Positions 41,386-50,646 of a stretch of DNA of 64,000 bases are shown here, one piece after another (the first letter of the stretch is position 1; each line of letters starts with the position of its first letter). This DNA comes from an uncultured Lachnospiraceae bacterium. GTDB taxonomy: Bacteria; Bacillota; Clostridia; Lachnospirales; Lachnospiraceae. Under the pieces are notes generated by a model. That model made no database searches and was not told where the DNA came from. It saw only the letters and a list, made by a program, of their open reading frames with translations. The translations under genes and the position numbers were made by a program. The DNA is taken from contig CAJUMV010000014.1 of the NCBI GenBank assembly GCA_910587715.1, forward strand, positions 1-64,000. Direction: 5' to 3'.

Positions 41386-41421
41386 AAAAGCCAGCCAAAC
41401 TTTCGCGTTTGACTGGCTTTT
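41386..41421 (-). terminator. Terminator of the first subtilisin-like protease operon
   Basis: A 15-bp stem (41407-41421 with 41386-41400; arms around GCCAGTCAAAC and GTTTGGCTGGC, one G-U) with a 6-base loop, 16 bases after the protease stop. Confidence 0.85.
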
Positions 41422-41436
41422 TCATATCTAAATTAA

Positions 41437-44400
41437 CTATTTGAAGAATTTAATCGTGTCGTCAGAGAACCGAGCCACATATAGAGTTATTTTACCTGAC
41501 ACCCCGGAGCCATCCCTCAATTTTACCGTAACCGTCATTTTTTCCAGTTCATTTGTATACAGCTTAGTGGTAGAAGACGGTTTAGTGGTAGTTATCCTGC
41601 CCGGAATAGGACAAAAGTAATAACATTTATCCTCAATATCATAGTCTTTCCTAAGACCTGGATTTTTCCCGCCAGACACGGTGATTGTATAATAGGGAAC
41701 CATATATCCTTTCCCATCAGCCGTCACGGCGTAAGCTGTAAGCCCGTTTCCAATCATGAGCTTTTTATATAAGGGAGTAACTATAAATGTATATTTATTG
41801 GAAGTTACACCACTGCCATCTGCCGCTGTGGCGGTAATGATAGCTTTTGTACCTACAGGAGCATCCTTTTTGGCCGTTACCTTGCCGTTTTTATCTACGG
41901 ACACAATCCCCTTCCTATCGGATGTCCATGTCACCTTTTTGTTCGTAGGCATACCATAATTACTGGTATATTTAGCGGACATCTTGATGCTCTTGCCTGC
42001 CGCAATATAACCGCCATATCCACTTGTTCCATCTCCCAGATCGCTAAAGTAATCTCCATAACTGTCGGTCGGTCCTATGAATAGCTTGGACATAGGTACA
42101 GCGACATTGACTGTACAGGTGGCTTTCTTGTTACTACCATCAACAGCGGCACAGGTGATAGTCGCCTTACCTGAACTTTTGGCAGTAATAGTGACTTTGC
42201 CGCTTACTGAATCCTTGGTCACATCAGCAATAGAGGGCGCACTGCTTTTCCAATCTATCAGCCCTGTATCTGCTGTACCCTTGCCTGTTACAGTTGCCGT
42301 CAACTCACCCTTTATAGGAGCCATAGAATTTTTCGCAGGAACAAACAGCGTAAGACTCTTTTTGGAAAGCGTAATGGTTGCTATTTCTCCCGACACTATG
42401 GTAATCTGGTAGGGATTAGATACTACCTTGGATCCGTCCTTCGCTGTTGCTGTCACTGTGCAGCTTCCTGTAGCACCTTTTTTCGCAGTCACCTTTCCAC
42501 TGGCGTTTACAGTTACCTTTTCATTGCCCTCAACCTTCCAGTCAAGTTTCTTGTTGGTCGGAACCGGCTTCGTAGAATCAAATGTCGCGGTAAGGCTGAT
42601 TGATCTCCCGGCAGCTACTTTTGTGGGACCGCTCAGGGTAATACTTGTGACAGGCTGTTTTACCGTCACATTATAAGATGCGCTCTTGTTCCCGCCATCA
42701 TTGGAGGTCGCTTTAATAACAGCCTTACCGGGCGCAACGGCAGTCACTTTTCCCTTTGCAACAGTGGCAACCTTTGTATTACTGCTGGACCACACTACTA
42801 CATCAGCCGCCCCATTACTCTGATCCAGTGTGGAATTATCTGTTTTAGTCACTACAAGATATTCCAATAAGCTAATCTCGTCTCCGCTGTTAATACTCTG
42901 CGCCTTAGGCGCTTTCTTGGTCGCCTTATCTATAAAAGCTACTTTCTTTATATCGCTTGTTGCAAGTACAGTAATCTCATACTCGCCAGCCTTGCCATTA
43001 AAGGTTTTCCCGTCCTCACCGATAGCGGTTGCCTTGACCGTATATGTACCCGCCTCAGTGACCTTCGTTTTCGTATTAAAAGTTTTCACAGTGCCATTTG
43101 TTACCGTGATATTCTTGGCTGTATTACCGCCGGCATCAACCACGGTCCATACAACTTCGCCGGAAATCGCATAGGAAGGCTCGACAGCGGCGGTTAATTT
43201 CAAGCTCTTTCCCGCCGCAATCTTCGAGACACCGTTGGCTGCGGTTAAAACTACCCTTTCAGGAACCGGTGTCAATATGCAAGCCTTGGAAGCAGCTTTA
43301 CTCACTTTACCTGTAATCGGGTTAACAGCAATAGCCTTGACAGTTTTATTCTTTGCGCCGCCAACCATAAAAGGAGCCGTGTATTTTTCCCCAACTACAA
43401 TCTGCCCGTTTTTGTAAGATGGTGCCTTACCATTTGTCGTATAGTAAATCTCTACGCCCACAGCGGTTTTTGTGGAAAGTGTAACCTCTATTTCCTTTGC
43501 TTTGTAAGTCTTTCCAGCCTTATCAGTGGGAGTAAGTGTTGGATCAAACCCGATTACCGGCGCATCCGGCGCCGTCATATCCGTAGCAATTTTTAACGCG
43601 CCAGGAAGCCAAGTGGTGCCCGCGCCCATGCCAGAATTGGTGCACTTAGTAGTGGATGACTTCATAGCAGAGAGAAGTGCGTCCACTTTCGCTTTTCCTT
43701 TTTTCGCATTTATGTCATCTCTGGCGGAGAGAATCACCGCCGCTGTGCCTGCCGCCGCGGGAGACGCCTGGCTAGTACCGCTCATATAGCCATAACTATT
43801 ATTGTTATCAGGCAATGTTGAATAAATCTGCACACCAGGAAAAGACAGTTTCACAGCACTTCCGTAGTTGGAGAAAGAAGCTCTGGCACTGTTCTGGTCC
43901 ACGGCGCCTACGGAGATCGCTCCGGGGTAGGATGCCGGGAAATTATTTCCGTTTGTGTCTTCGTTTCCGGAAGAAGCAAAAATCGCCACACCGGCCATAT
44001 ATGCCTCCTGAACAACCTTCGCATAATCGCCTTGATACATCGAGCCACCCAGACTCATATTAATGATATCGTTTCCGTCCTCTACAGCTGCCCTGATAGC
44101 GCGCATGATATCACCGCTGTCTGCACTCGCACCTTCACCTTTGGGAAAGACACAATAGCCTCTCACTTTAGCATCAGGCGCAATACCCACACCGCCTTTT
44201 CCGTTATCGTCTGCAGCAATAATGCCTGCCACATGGGTTCCATGCGTTTGATTATCCTCATTCAGCTCTGTACCGTTTGCACCACCAACAAAGTTTCTTC
44301 CATTTTCTTTAGCGTTAGCGGATAAATCTTCATGACCTTTTTGGAGACCGGTGTCAATCACAGCTACCTTGACTCCCTCTCCCGTAAACCCAGCCGCCCA

Positions 44401-45405
44401 TGCATAACGGGTGCCAATATAGTCATGCTGCCACTGTCTGGCAACTTCGTTTTCAGTAGCCTGTGTGTTTCCTATGGCATTAGTCTCGGACAAATCCTCG
44501 TGCAGATAGTTATAGTAATTAGGCCATACAGCAGGCAGCTTGAGATCGGGTTCTGCAGCGGCAGCTACAGCCATAGCCACAGTAGCTTCCTCCGGCAGGC
44601 TGATAATCGCCACGTCGTAAGAATAGCTGTCCACGGTACCGCCGAATGCCTCGGCTATCTGTTCAGCTTCTTCCTCGCTTTCCGCCAGATATACCACCTC
44701 GCCAAGTTTATAAAGCCCCTCTGCGTCAGGGTAGTCTTCCGCCTTTCTGGTATTTATCTTTACAATATCGCCTACATGGGCAGCCAGCTCTCTTTTACCA
44801 GCCATCTGCTGGGAGGACATAGTATAACCGTCGCCCAGTCCCGGGAAGATATCGAAAGCATCCTCTTCCTCATCGGGAAGATCATTCTCGGATATGGTAT
44901 TTTCAGATATAGTGTCATCTGAGTCCTCTGCGTCCTCAGAAGGCTCTTCGGCTTCCCCATCTTCTTCAATGGGTTCCTCCGGATTCTCCTCCCCTTCGGA
45001 TGGCTCTTCGGGAATTTCTACATCCTCAGACGGTTCCTCCGGATTCTCCCCTTCATCGGACGGCTCTTCTGTTTCCTCATCTTCGGATGGTTCTTTCGTT
45101 TCTCCGTCCTCAGATGGTTCTTCTGTTTCCCCGTCGTCGGACGGCTCTTTGATTTCTCCGTCCCCAGACGGTTCTTCCGTTTTCCCGTCGTCGGACGACT
45201 CTTCTGAATTTTCCCCAGCTTCATCAGAAGACTGTTCCGTTGATTCCTCATTTGAAATTTCTTCGGTGTTTTCGTCCCCGGTTTCATCGACGGATTCAGC
45301 AGCGAGAGCCGGCTCAGATGCCACAGTTGCCAGCACATCCATGCCTGCTGTGTGGAACAGCAGAGAGCCCGCTAAAAACAATGACAATAGCTTTGCTTTT
45401 TTCAT
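41437..45405 (-). CDS. Secreted subtilisin-like (S8) serine protease with Ig-like repeats
   Basis: A 1322-residue exported protease. It has a signal peptide (about 1-25), an acidic linker of about 10 EEPSEDGE-like repeats (about 40-160) ending in the SEN motif (TISENTISENDL), a propeptide (about 235-300), and an S8 catalytic domain with Asp in VAVIDTGL (about 350), His in HGTHVAGI (about 390) and Ser in GTSQASPAAAG (about 541). A chitobiase-type beta domain (YYTTNGKAPSYKNG) and about five Big_2-type domains follow, then a unique C-terminus; there is no LPXTG anchor. Its gene is 39 bases after a lipoprotein that copies its propeptide. I choose the ATG at 45405 by the AAAGGAAA site and signal peptide. 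Confidence 0.93.
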   Translation of the reverse strand: MKKAKLLSLFLAGSLLFHTAGMDVLATVASEPALAAESVDETGDENTEEISNEESTEQSSDEAGENSEESSDDGKTEEPSGDGEIKEPSDDGETEEPSEDGETKEPSEDEETEEPSDEGENPEEPSEDVEIPEEPSEGEENPEEPIEEDGEAEEPSEDAEDSDDTISENTISENDLPDEEEDAFDIFPGLGDGYTMSSQQMAGKRELAAHVGDIVKINTRKAEDYPDAEGLYKLGEVVYLAESEEEAEQIAEAFGGTVDSYSYDVAIISLPEEATVAMAVAAAAEPDLKLPAVWPNYYNYLHEDLSETNAIGNTQATENEVARQWQHDYIGTRYAWAAGFTGEGVKVAVIDTGLQKGHEDLSANAKENGRNFVGGANGTELNEDNQTHGTHVAGIIAADDNGKGGVGIAPDAKVRGYCVFPKGEGASADSGDIMRAIRAAVEDGNDIINMSLGGSMYQGDYAKVVQEAYMAGVAIFASSGNEDTNGNNFPASYPGAISVGAVDQNSARASFSNYGSAVKLSFPGVQIYSTLPDNNNSYGYMSGTSQASPAAAGTAAVILSARDDINAKKGKAKVDALLSAMKSSTTKCTNSGMGAGTTWLPGALKIATDMTAPDAPVIGFDPTLTPTDKAGKTYKAKEIEVTLSTKTAVGVEIYYTTNGKAPSYKNGQIVVGEKYTAPFMVGGAKNKTVKAIAVNPITGKVSKAASKACILTPVPERVVLTAANGVSKIAAGKSLKLTAAVEPSYAISGEVVWTVVDAGGNTAKNITVTNGTVKTFNTKTKVTEAGTYTVKATAIGEDGKTFNGKAGEYEITVLATSDIKKVAFIDKATKKAPKAQSINSGDEISLLEYLVVTKTDNSTLDQSNGAADVVVWSSSNTKVATVAKGKVTAVAPGKAVIKATSNDGGNKSASYNVTVKQPVTSITLSGPTKVAAGRSISLTATFDSTKPVPTNKKLDWKVEGNEKVTVNASGKVTAKKGATGSCTVTATAKDGSKVVSNPYQITIVSGEIATITLSKKSLTLFVPAKNSMAPIKGELTATVTGKGTADTGLIDWKSSAPSIADVTKDSVSGKVTITAKSSGKATITCAAVDGSNKKATCTVNVAVPMSKLFIGPTDSYGDYFSDLGDGTSGYGGYIAAGKSIKMSAKYTSNYGMPTNKKVTWTSDRKGIVSVDKNGKVTAKKDAPVGTKAIITATAADGSGVTSNKYTFIVTPLYKKLMIGNGLTAYAVTADGKGYMVPYYTITVSGGKNPGLRKDYDIEDKCYYFCPIPGRITTTKPSSTTKLYTNELEKMTVTVKLRDGSGVSGKITLYVARFSDDTIKFFK

Positions 45406-45444
45406 TTCGTTTCCTTTCCTTCCCTTTTCCAATCGTTATTTCGT

Positions 45445-45852
45445 TTACTGTGCTATATGGAGATAATTTTTTGTATTAGGAGCCAACGTCGGATAGTCGT
45501 TTTCCATCCCCAAATTAATCAGTTCTGATATATCCTTATCGGTTCGATAGGTCGCCACGCCATACGAATAACTCTCCAACTCAATTCCATACAAATCAGC
45601 AATTTCCTGTGCCTCGTCCAGCGTATCCGCCAGAGCAGTCAATATCGACGCTTCATCAGCCTCGTTTTCGGTGCTGTCACCCGAAATATTAATCTCTTCT
45701 TCCGGAATGGGCACGGGAGAAGGTAACACCTCATCCGCTGGTTCCCGTTGCGTTACATCCATTATTTCAGTGAGTTCGCGATTTCTGCCACAGCCGTAAA
45801 GCCCCAAGACCGAGACCAGAACAATCCCCAAGGCAACAATGATTTTTTTCAT
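45445..45852 (-). CDS. Lipoprotein consisting of a stand-alone subtilase propeptide-like domain
   Basis: A 135-residue lipoprotein. The signal peptide ends in a lipobox (LGLYGC, Cys about 21), then an acidic/Pro linker, then residues about 72-135 that align with the propeptides of the two neighbouring S8 proteases: TLDEAQEIADLYGIELESYS here against SEEEAEQIAEAFGGTVDSYS in the 41437 protease, and both end in a tyrosine-rich NYLH segment right where the protease domain would begin. The protein stops exactly there. Subtilase propeptides fold and inhibit their enzymes, so this may be a membrane-anchored inhibitor or chaperone acting in trans. The ATG at 45852 has GGAGG upstream. Confidence 0.75.
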   Translation of the reverse strand: MKKIIVALGIVLVSVLGLYGCGRNRELTEIMDVTQREPADEVLPSPVPIPEEEINISGDSTENEADEASILTALADTLDEAQEIADLYGIELESYSYGVATYRTDKDISELINLGMENDYPTLAPNTKNYLHIAQ

Positions 45853-46007
45853 TTCCGTTTTCACCTCCTTCTACACCACATAGCTACTACAACTTTGTCC
45901 TCACTCCGTTTTTCCCACTCAAAGCCAAAGCATGATGAAATAGATTTTATTTACGAAATAAAAACTTTCCTTCCTCACATCATTCAGCCAATTTACGTAT
46001 CGTTTCT

Positions 46008-46036
46008 ATTATAGCACACCCCCCCCCCTAAAAAAA
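46008..46036 (-). promoter_or_regulatory. Promoter with a ten-G tract in its spacer (lipoprotein-protease operon)
   Basis: On the minus strand the -10 is TATAAT (46008-46013) with an upstream TGC giving an extended -10. The 17-base spacer contains an unbroken run of ten G (46019-46028). The -35 position is TTTTTT, a poor match. A run like this is prone to length change during copying, which would alter the spacing and could switch the operon on or off. Confidence 0.6.
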
Positions 46037-46083
46037 CCCCTAAAACACACAACAGTAAAATTTTTATAAAATACAACAAAAGG

Positions 46084-46110
46084 GAGACGACTTCAAAAAG
46101 CCGTCTCAAA
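46084..46110 (-). terminator. Terminator of the second subtilisin-like protease gene
   Basis: A stem GAGACGGC/GTCGTCTC with one mismatch and an 8-base loop, followed by CCCTTTT on the minus strand, 13 bases after the stop at 46123. Confidence 0.65.
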
Positions 46111-46122
46111 ATTTTATTACTA

Positions 46123-49100
46123 TTATTCTACTACCTTAAACTTATATTTCACCTGCTTGCCGCTGCCGTCCATCGCTTTAATCGTTATCGTGGCAGTGCC
46201 TACTTTATCCGCAGACACCCGCACCACATTCTTACCGTTCACCGTACCCGTCATCGCGGACATCACATCGGGCTTGGAAGAGGACACCATCACACCTCCG
46301 CGAAGTGACTTGGTATCGCCATAGACCAGGTCATACTGATAATACCCGCCCAATTTATCCCTGTCATTTATTTCCTGATCATCCGTCTGCTTTATCAGTT
46401 TTACCTGCCTGCAGGCTTTTGTATCCAATGTCGTTCCTTTATAGCTGAGGTACAGATAATCGACCGGCTCTGTGGTAATATATACCGTATATTTTGCCTG
46501 TGCGTTGCTGCCGTCGCACGCCTTTGCCGTTACCGTCACATAATGACTGCTGCCCGTGCCCGTCGCGTCCTTTTTCGCGCTGATTTTTCCGGATCTGTTA
46601 ATGCTGACATTATTTCCTCCTGTCAGTTCCCAGATTACCTTCTTATTGGAAACCGCGCCATATTCGGATTCCAAAGTTGCCTGCAGCTGCAGCGATTTGC
46701 CTTTTGCCACATAATTTCTATTACCGCCCTTCGGGGCAATATGAATCTTAGAAACCGGATTGACAACCGTCACCGTGCAGGTTGTCTTCTTCCTGCTGCC
46801 ATCCGTAGCCGTCAACGTGATGGTCGCTTTTCCGGTTGCATTCTGACCTGCTTCGAGCGAAATCTTTCCTGTATCTTTGTCCACCCCTGTAACCTTAACA
46901 AGCGAATTATTGCTCGTTACGCTGTATGCCTGTGTATTAGCTCCTTCCGAATTGGAAATTTTTGCGTATAATTCCGCTGTGCTTGGAGCAGTGGCAGCTG
47001 TCCCCTTTCTAAACAAAGTCAGCCTGCTCACTCTCTTAGACTGCGCATCTACAAGCTCCACTTTACGAATCCCGCCCTTAACCGTCACACTAAAGGCTGC
47101 CTTTTTCTTGCTTCCGTCGGTTGCAGCCACCACGATATTTGCCTTCCCATACCGGTTTCCGGTAGCCTGCATCTGCAATCGAAGACTGGACACGATACCC
47201 TCGGTCTCTGACGGTGAATATACGATACCCGCCACCCGCACCGCCAATTCGTTGCTGTTTGTGACCTTATAGGCTTTCGGATCGCATTCTCCCTTTACGC
47301 CTTTGAGGAATACCACAATCTCTTTTTCACTAACTTTTTCCGCACTGACCCCTTTCGTGTACAGAGTGAGATTCCTATCCGCTTTATTCGCTAATGTAAT
47401 GCCGCTGATGGCACCCCCGACAACGACGATCGTCTTTGCTGCGCTTGCTTTCTGTCCGTCAGCTGCCTCCGCCGTCACAACATACTGCCCCGCCTTAGCC
47501 TTCGCTTTGACTGTAATCCTGCCGTTTGTCTTATTGATCGTGACATTCTTCATATCCTCGGCGGTCGCGTTATTGTCAGGTCCCGGCGCGATACTCCAGT
47601 TTATCTTCTTATTTGCGGGTTTTTCCGGAAATACCTGCGCCTTAAGCGCAATGCTCTTTCCCCGTGCGACTGTGGGGTAATCTTCCTCCGTATCCCCGTA
47701 TTTATCCTTGTCCGAAGTAATCGTAATCTTTGTGATGGCATTCTTAACCGTAATGGTAATCGTCGTTTTCTTACCAAGATTATCGTCCGCTTTCACGGTT
47801 ATGGTGGTCGTTCCAGGCGTCTTTCCCGTAACCTTACCCGCCGCATCCACGGAAGCGACCGCCGGTTTGCTGCTTGTCCATTGCAGCCGCCCTTTCAGAG
47901 CCTCCCTGTCCGCAATCTCCTTTAACGGCGTACCTTTTTGCGCTGTCAGGTCCTTCTCCTTCGCCACCACATAGTCAAATAAAGAAACCTCGTCCCATTC
48001 CGTATTCGATTCATGCTGTCTGAGCCACAGCACTTTCTTAATCGGGTTCGACGGCTTATCCTGAAACGTAATCTGCTGAATCGTCGTATTCGATTCAATC
48101 ACTTCAATCGTGTATTCCGCCTTTGCTGCCGTATTCGCATCGGGATTATCCTGCGCTGTCACAGTCACCTTATATTTTCCAGCAGCCGCCTGATCGGTCG
48201 TCGTGATCTTTCCCCGTTTAGAATCAATCTTAATCCTGGTCTCATCAACCGGCTTGCCGTCCTCGGTCTGCAATGTCCACATCACAGCTTTCTTTGTGGC
48301 ATAGACCGGCGTAACGGCAGCTTTAAGCTGAATCGCCTTTTTCTTCTCCACCCGTGTCGGTCCCGATATGACAATTTCCTCCACATAAGGTTTAAGCGTC
48401 CATGTGACTGATTTGATGGGACTGACCGCTCCTGACGGGCTCACCGCCATCGCCTTGACAGTTCCTTTCGCGGCGGTTTTTCCGCTGACCGTAATCGTTT
48501 CCAGAGAAGCGCCCTGCTCCGTACCCGGTCCGGCTTCCCCATTCTTGCAGACGGGATTTTTACCGTTGGTGGTATAAAAAATCCGCATATCCGTCTGTGC
48601 TTTCATCTTGATCGCCAGCGACTGCGCCGTATCGTTTGACGTGTCAACGCATTCGATCGTGGGCGCTTTCGGCTTCTCCGCCGCAGCAGTCAGGTTAAAT
48701 ACCTTCGTCAGGCTGGTGACTCCCTTACCCATACCTGAACCGGCAGGCACTGTATTCTCCTGCATCACCCTTTTGAGAGCGTCAACCTTCTCTCCGCTCT
48801 TTTCCGCCGGTATTCGATCCAATCCCGCCGACAAAATAACCGCTGCTTCCCCTGCCGCTACAGGAGTCGCCTGCGATGTGCCCGACAAAACCTTATAACC
48901 GTTATTCGCAGTGTTAATGCCAATAGACCATATATTGACACCGGGAGCGCTCAAGTCAACCCACGGTCCATAATTGGCGAAAGACGCTCTCTGATTATTG
49001 TTGTCTACGGCGCTGACACAAATCACATTCTCCAATGCCGCAGGATATGTCATGTTATTTCCGCCATTGTTACCGGATGCCACGAAAACCGCAATACCGC

Positions 49101-50478
49101 TTTCATATGCCTGATCAATAACTTTCTCAACAGCAGGATTATAGCCGATTCCTCCCAGACTCATGTTAATGATATCTACATTTTCGGACTTGGCATAATT
49201 GATACCTTGAATAACATTGGAATCGTTGCCAGCTCCCTTATTGTTCATCACCTTTACATTGACAATCTCCGCCTCCGGCGCAATGCCCGCACCGCCCATG
49301 CCATCTAATTGCGCCCCGATAATACCTGCCACATGGGTTCCATGTCCGTGGCCATCCAGCCAGTTTTCTTCCTCCGTTTTATTCGCCTGTATATCGCAGT
49401 GCACAGAATCTTTCTCACTGGGAGTTAGCCCTGTATCCAGAACGGCAACCTTGATGTGGTTCCCTTTATATCCCTCTTTCCACGCATAGACGGAACCAAC
49501 GTTAACATGCTGCCACTGATAGTATGTACTGTCGTAGCTCATGTTTGGCTCTCCCAGATCCTGCACTGCTTCCGCATAGGCTTCCAGTGACGGTTCCTCC
49601 GTCAATACCGTATCCGCGGAAGCATCCTCCGGCTCGTATTCTTCCTCCGCGACTGTCAGAGAAGCGTTCTCCTGCGGCATTTCCTCCTCATAGACATAAC
49701 GATAGTAATCCGGATAAACCGCCGGAAGATTGTTTTCCATATCGGAAGCTGCCATCAATGCCTCCCCCACAGAGGTATCCTTTGTCAATTTCAATACCAC
49801 GACGCCCTCGTCATACTCAATCAGCTCCGCGCAGTAAGCGTCTGCGATATCCTCCGCCTCCTCCCGCGTATCCGCAAAGGCAAACACCTGTCTTTCTACA
49901 TAGGTCTTCCCCTCCTGAGACGCATCAAACTGCTCCATAGACGCGGAAAGCGCCATCTTCATCTCCTTTTGCTCCGATGACAGCATGTAGCTGGATGGCA
50001 TCTCCGAAAACTTATCCGCATCAAGCTCTTCCTGAGTCTCCTCTTCCAGTGCATTGTCTGAAACCGATATCTCTTCTCCGTCCTCAGCGTCCTGCCCCGG
50101 CTGTTCCTCCGCCGGCTGCCGGTCAGCTTCGTCCTGTCCCTCTGCCGGTTCCCAATCTTCGGGCGTTTCCCCATCCGAAGCCGTATCGTCTGCCTCACTC
50201 TGATCCGCATCGTTTTCCCCGGATTCTTCCTGATTGTCCGGGTTCTCCGTTTCTGCATCCACACTTTCGCCGTCGGTCACTCCATTTTCCTGACCGTCTG
50301 AAATATCCTCGTCCACCGCTCCATCAGGATTTTCGTTCTCCCCGCCGTCTTCCACAGACACTTGATCTGCGTTCTGCTCTGTCGCATAAACGAGCGTCGT
50401 TCCACACGCGGGCTCTGCAAGCAAAGCCGCAGACAGCAGAAACGCCAATATATGTTTACTCATCTTCTTTATCTTCAT
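46123..50478 (-). CDS. Secreted subtilisin-like (S8) serine protease with Ig-like repeats, paralogue
   Basis: A 1451-residue exported protease with the same plan as the 41437 protease: signal peptide (about 1-33), acidic Asp/Glu-rich linker ending in SVSDNALEEE, propeptide (about 205-270), S8 domain with Asp in VAVLDTGLTPS (about 346), His in GHGTHVAGIIG (about 379) and Ser in GTSQATPVAAG (about 533), a chitobiase-like domain (FYTTNGKNPVCKNG), then about seven Big_2-like domains. The linker sequence differs from its paralogue, so the duplication is old. There is no anchor motif. The ATG at 50478 (GGAG upstream) is preferred. The promoter near 50522 is separate from that of the other protease. 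Confidence 0.93.
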   Translation of the reverse strand: MKIKKMSKHILAFLLSAALLAEPACGTTLVYATEQNADQVSVEDGGENENPDGAVDEDISDGQENGVTDGESVDAETENPDNQEESGENDADQSEADDTASDGETPEDWEPAEGQDEADRQPAEEQPGQDAEDGEEISVSDNALEEETQEELDADKFSEMPSSYMLSSEQKEMKMALSASMEQFDASQEGKTYVERQVFAFADTREEAEDIADAYCAELIEYDEGVVVLKLTKDTSVGEALMAASDMENNLPAVYPDYYRYVYEEEMPQENASLTVAEEEYEPEDASADTVLTEEPSLEAYAEAVQDLGEPNMSYDSTYYQWQHVNVGSVYAWKEGYKGNHIKVAVLDTGLTPSEKDSVHCDIQANKTEEENWLDGHGHGTHVAGIIGAQLDGMGGAGIAPEAEIVNVKVMNNKGAGNDSNVIQGINYAKSENVDIINMSLGGIGYNPAVEKVIDQAYESGIAVFVASGNNGGNNMTYPAALENVICVSAVDNNNQRASFANYGPWVDLSAPGVNIWSIGINTANNGYKVLSGTSQATPVAAGEAAVILSAGLDRIPAEKSGEKVDALKRVMQENTVPAGSGMGKGVTSLTKVFNLTAAAEKPKAPTIECVDTSNDTAQSLAIKMKAQTDMRIFYTTNGKNPVCKNGEAGPGTEQGASLETITVSGKTAAKGTVKAMAVSPSGAVSPIKSVTWTLKPYVEEIVISGPTRVEKKKAIQLKAAVTPVYATKKAVMWTLQTEDGKPVDETRIKIDSKRGKITTTDQAAAGKYKVTVTAQDNPDANTAAKAEYTIEVIESNTTIQQITFQDKPSNPIKKVLWLRQHESNTEWDEVSLFDYVVAKEKDLTAQKGTPLKEIADREALKGRLQWTSSKPAVASVDAAGKVTGKTPGTTTITVKADDNLGKKTTITITVKNAITKITITSDKDKYGDTEEDYPTVARGKSIALKAQVFPEKPANKKINWSIAPGPDNNATAEDMKNVTINKTNGRITVKAKAKAGQYVVTAEAADGQKASAAKTIVVVGGAISGITLANKADRNLTLYTKGVSAEKVSEKEIVVFLKGVKGECDPKAYKVTNSNELAVRVAGIVYSPSETEGIVSSLRLQMQATGNRYGKANIVVAATDGSKKKAAFSVTVKGGIRKVELVDAQSKRVSRLTLFRKGTAATAPSTAELYAKISNSEGANTQAYSVTSNNSLVKVTGVDKDTGKISLEAGQNATGKATITLTATDGSRKKTTCTVTVVNPVSKIHIAPKGGNRNYVAKGKSLQLQATLESEYGAVSNKKVIWELTGGNNVSINRSGKISAKKDATGTGSSHYVTVTAKACDGSNAQAKYTVYITTEPVDYLYLSYKGTTLDTKACRQVKLIKQTDDQEINDRDKLGGYYQYDLVYGDTKSLRGGVMVSSSKPDVMSAMTGTVNGKNVVRVSADKVGTATITIKAMDGSGKQVKYKFKVVE

Positions 50479-50521
50479 TTTCTTTCTCCTGCAAGTCCCG
50501 GACAATTTATGTATTGTTTCA

Positions 50522-50530
50522 ATTATATCA
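50522..50530 (-). promoter_or_regulatory. Extended -10 promoter of the second protease gene
   Basis: Minus-strand TGATATAAT, a consensus -10 with the extended TG, 44 bases upstream of the ATG. No clear -35 is seen, which fits the extended -10 type. Confidence 0.6.
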
Positions 50531-50589
50531 CAATCCTTGCGAAAAGTCCCCGCGTTCCCAACAGTAACATTTTGGGTTTTGCGGCAAAA

Positions 50590-50628
50590 CAGAGACGGCT
50601 GCAGGAATCGCTCCTGTAACCGTCTCTG
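50590..50628 (-). terminator. Terminator of the dnaK operon
   Basis: An 8-bp outer stem (AGAGACGG/CCGTCTCT) with an inner GCAGGA/TCCTGT stem, followed by TTTT on the minus strand, about 20 bases after the dnaJ stop. Confidence 0.8.
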
Positions 50629-50646
50629 TTCCTCATTAATCCATTC

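Noticed and set aside
44900..45340. Short direct repeats taken as a possible CRISPR or VNTR array
   Set aside because: They are in-frame codons for the EEPSEDGE-type linker of the protease; spacing is not CRISPR-like and there are no cas genes. Copy number may still vary between strains.
45445..45852. The propeptide lipoprotein as a broken remnant of a third protease
   Set aside because: It has its own lipobox, intact ribosome site and proper stop, and only 39 bases separate it from the next gene, with no trace of a catalytic domain.
46019..46040. Telomere-like or G-quadruplex element
   Set aside because: The minus strand has a G4 and a G10 run separated by T and A, but only two tracts; promoter position explains it better, as given under the ten-G finding.
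41437..50478. LPXTG or other cell-wall anchor at the ends of the surface proteins
   Set aside because: No LPXTG-like motif or C-terminal membrane segment is present in any of them; attachment, if any, must be through repeats or partners.
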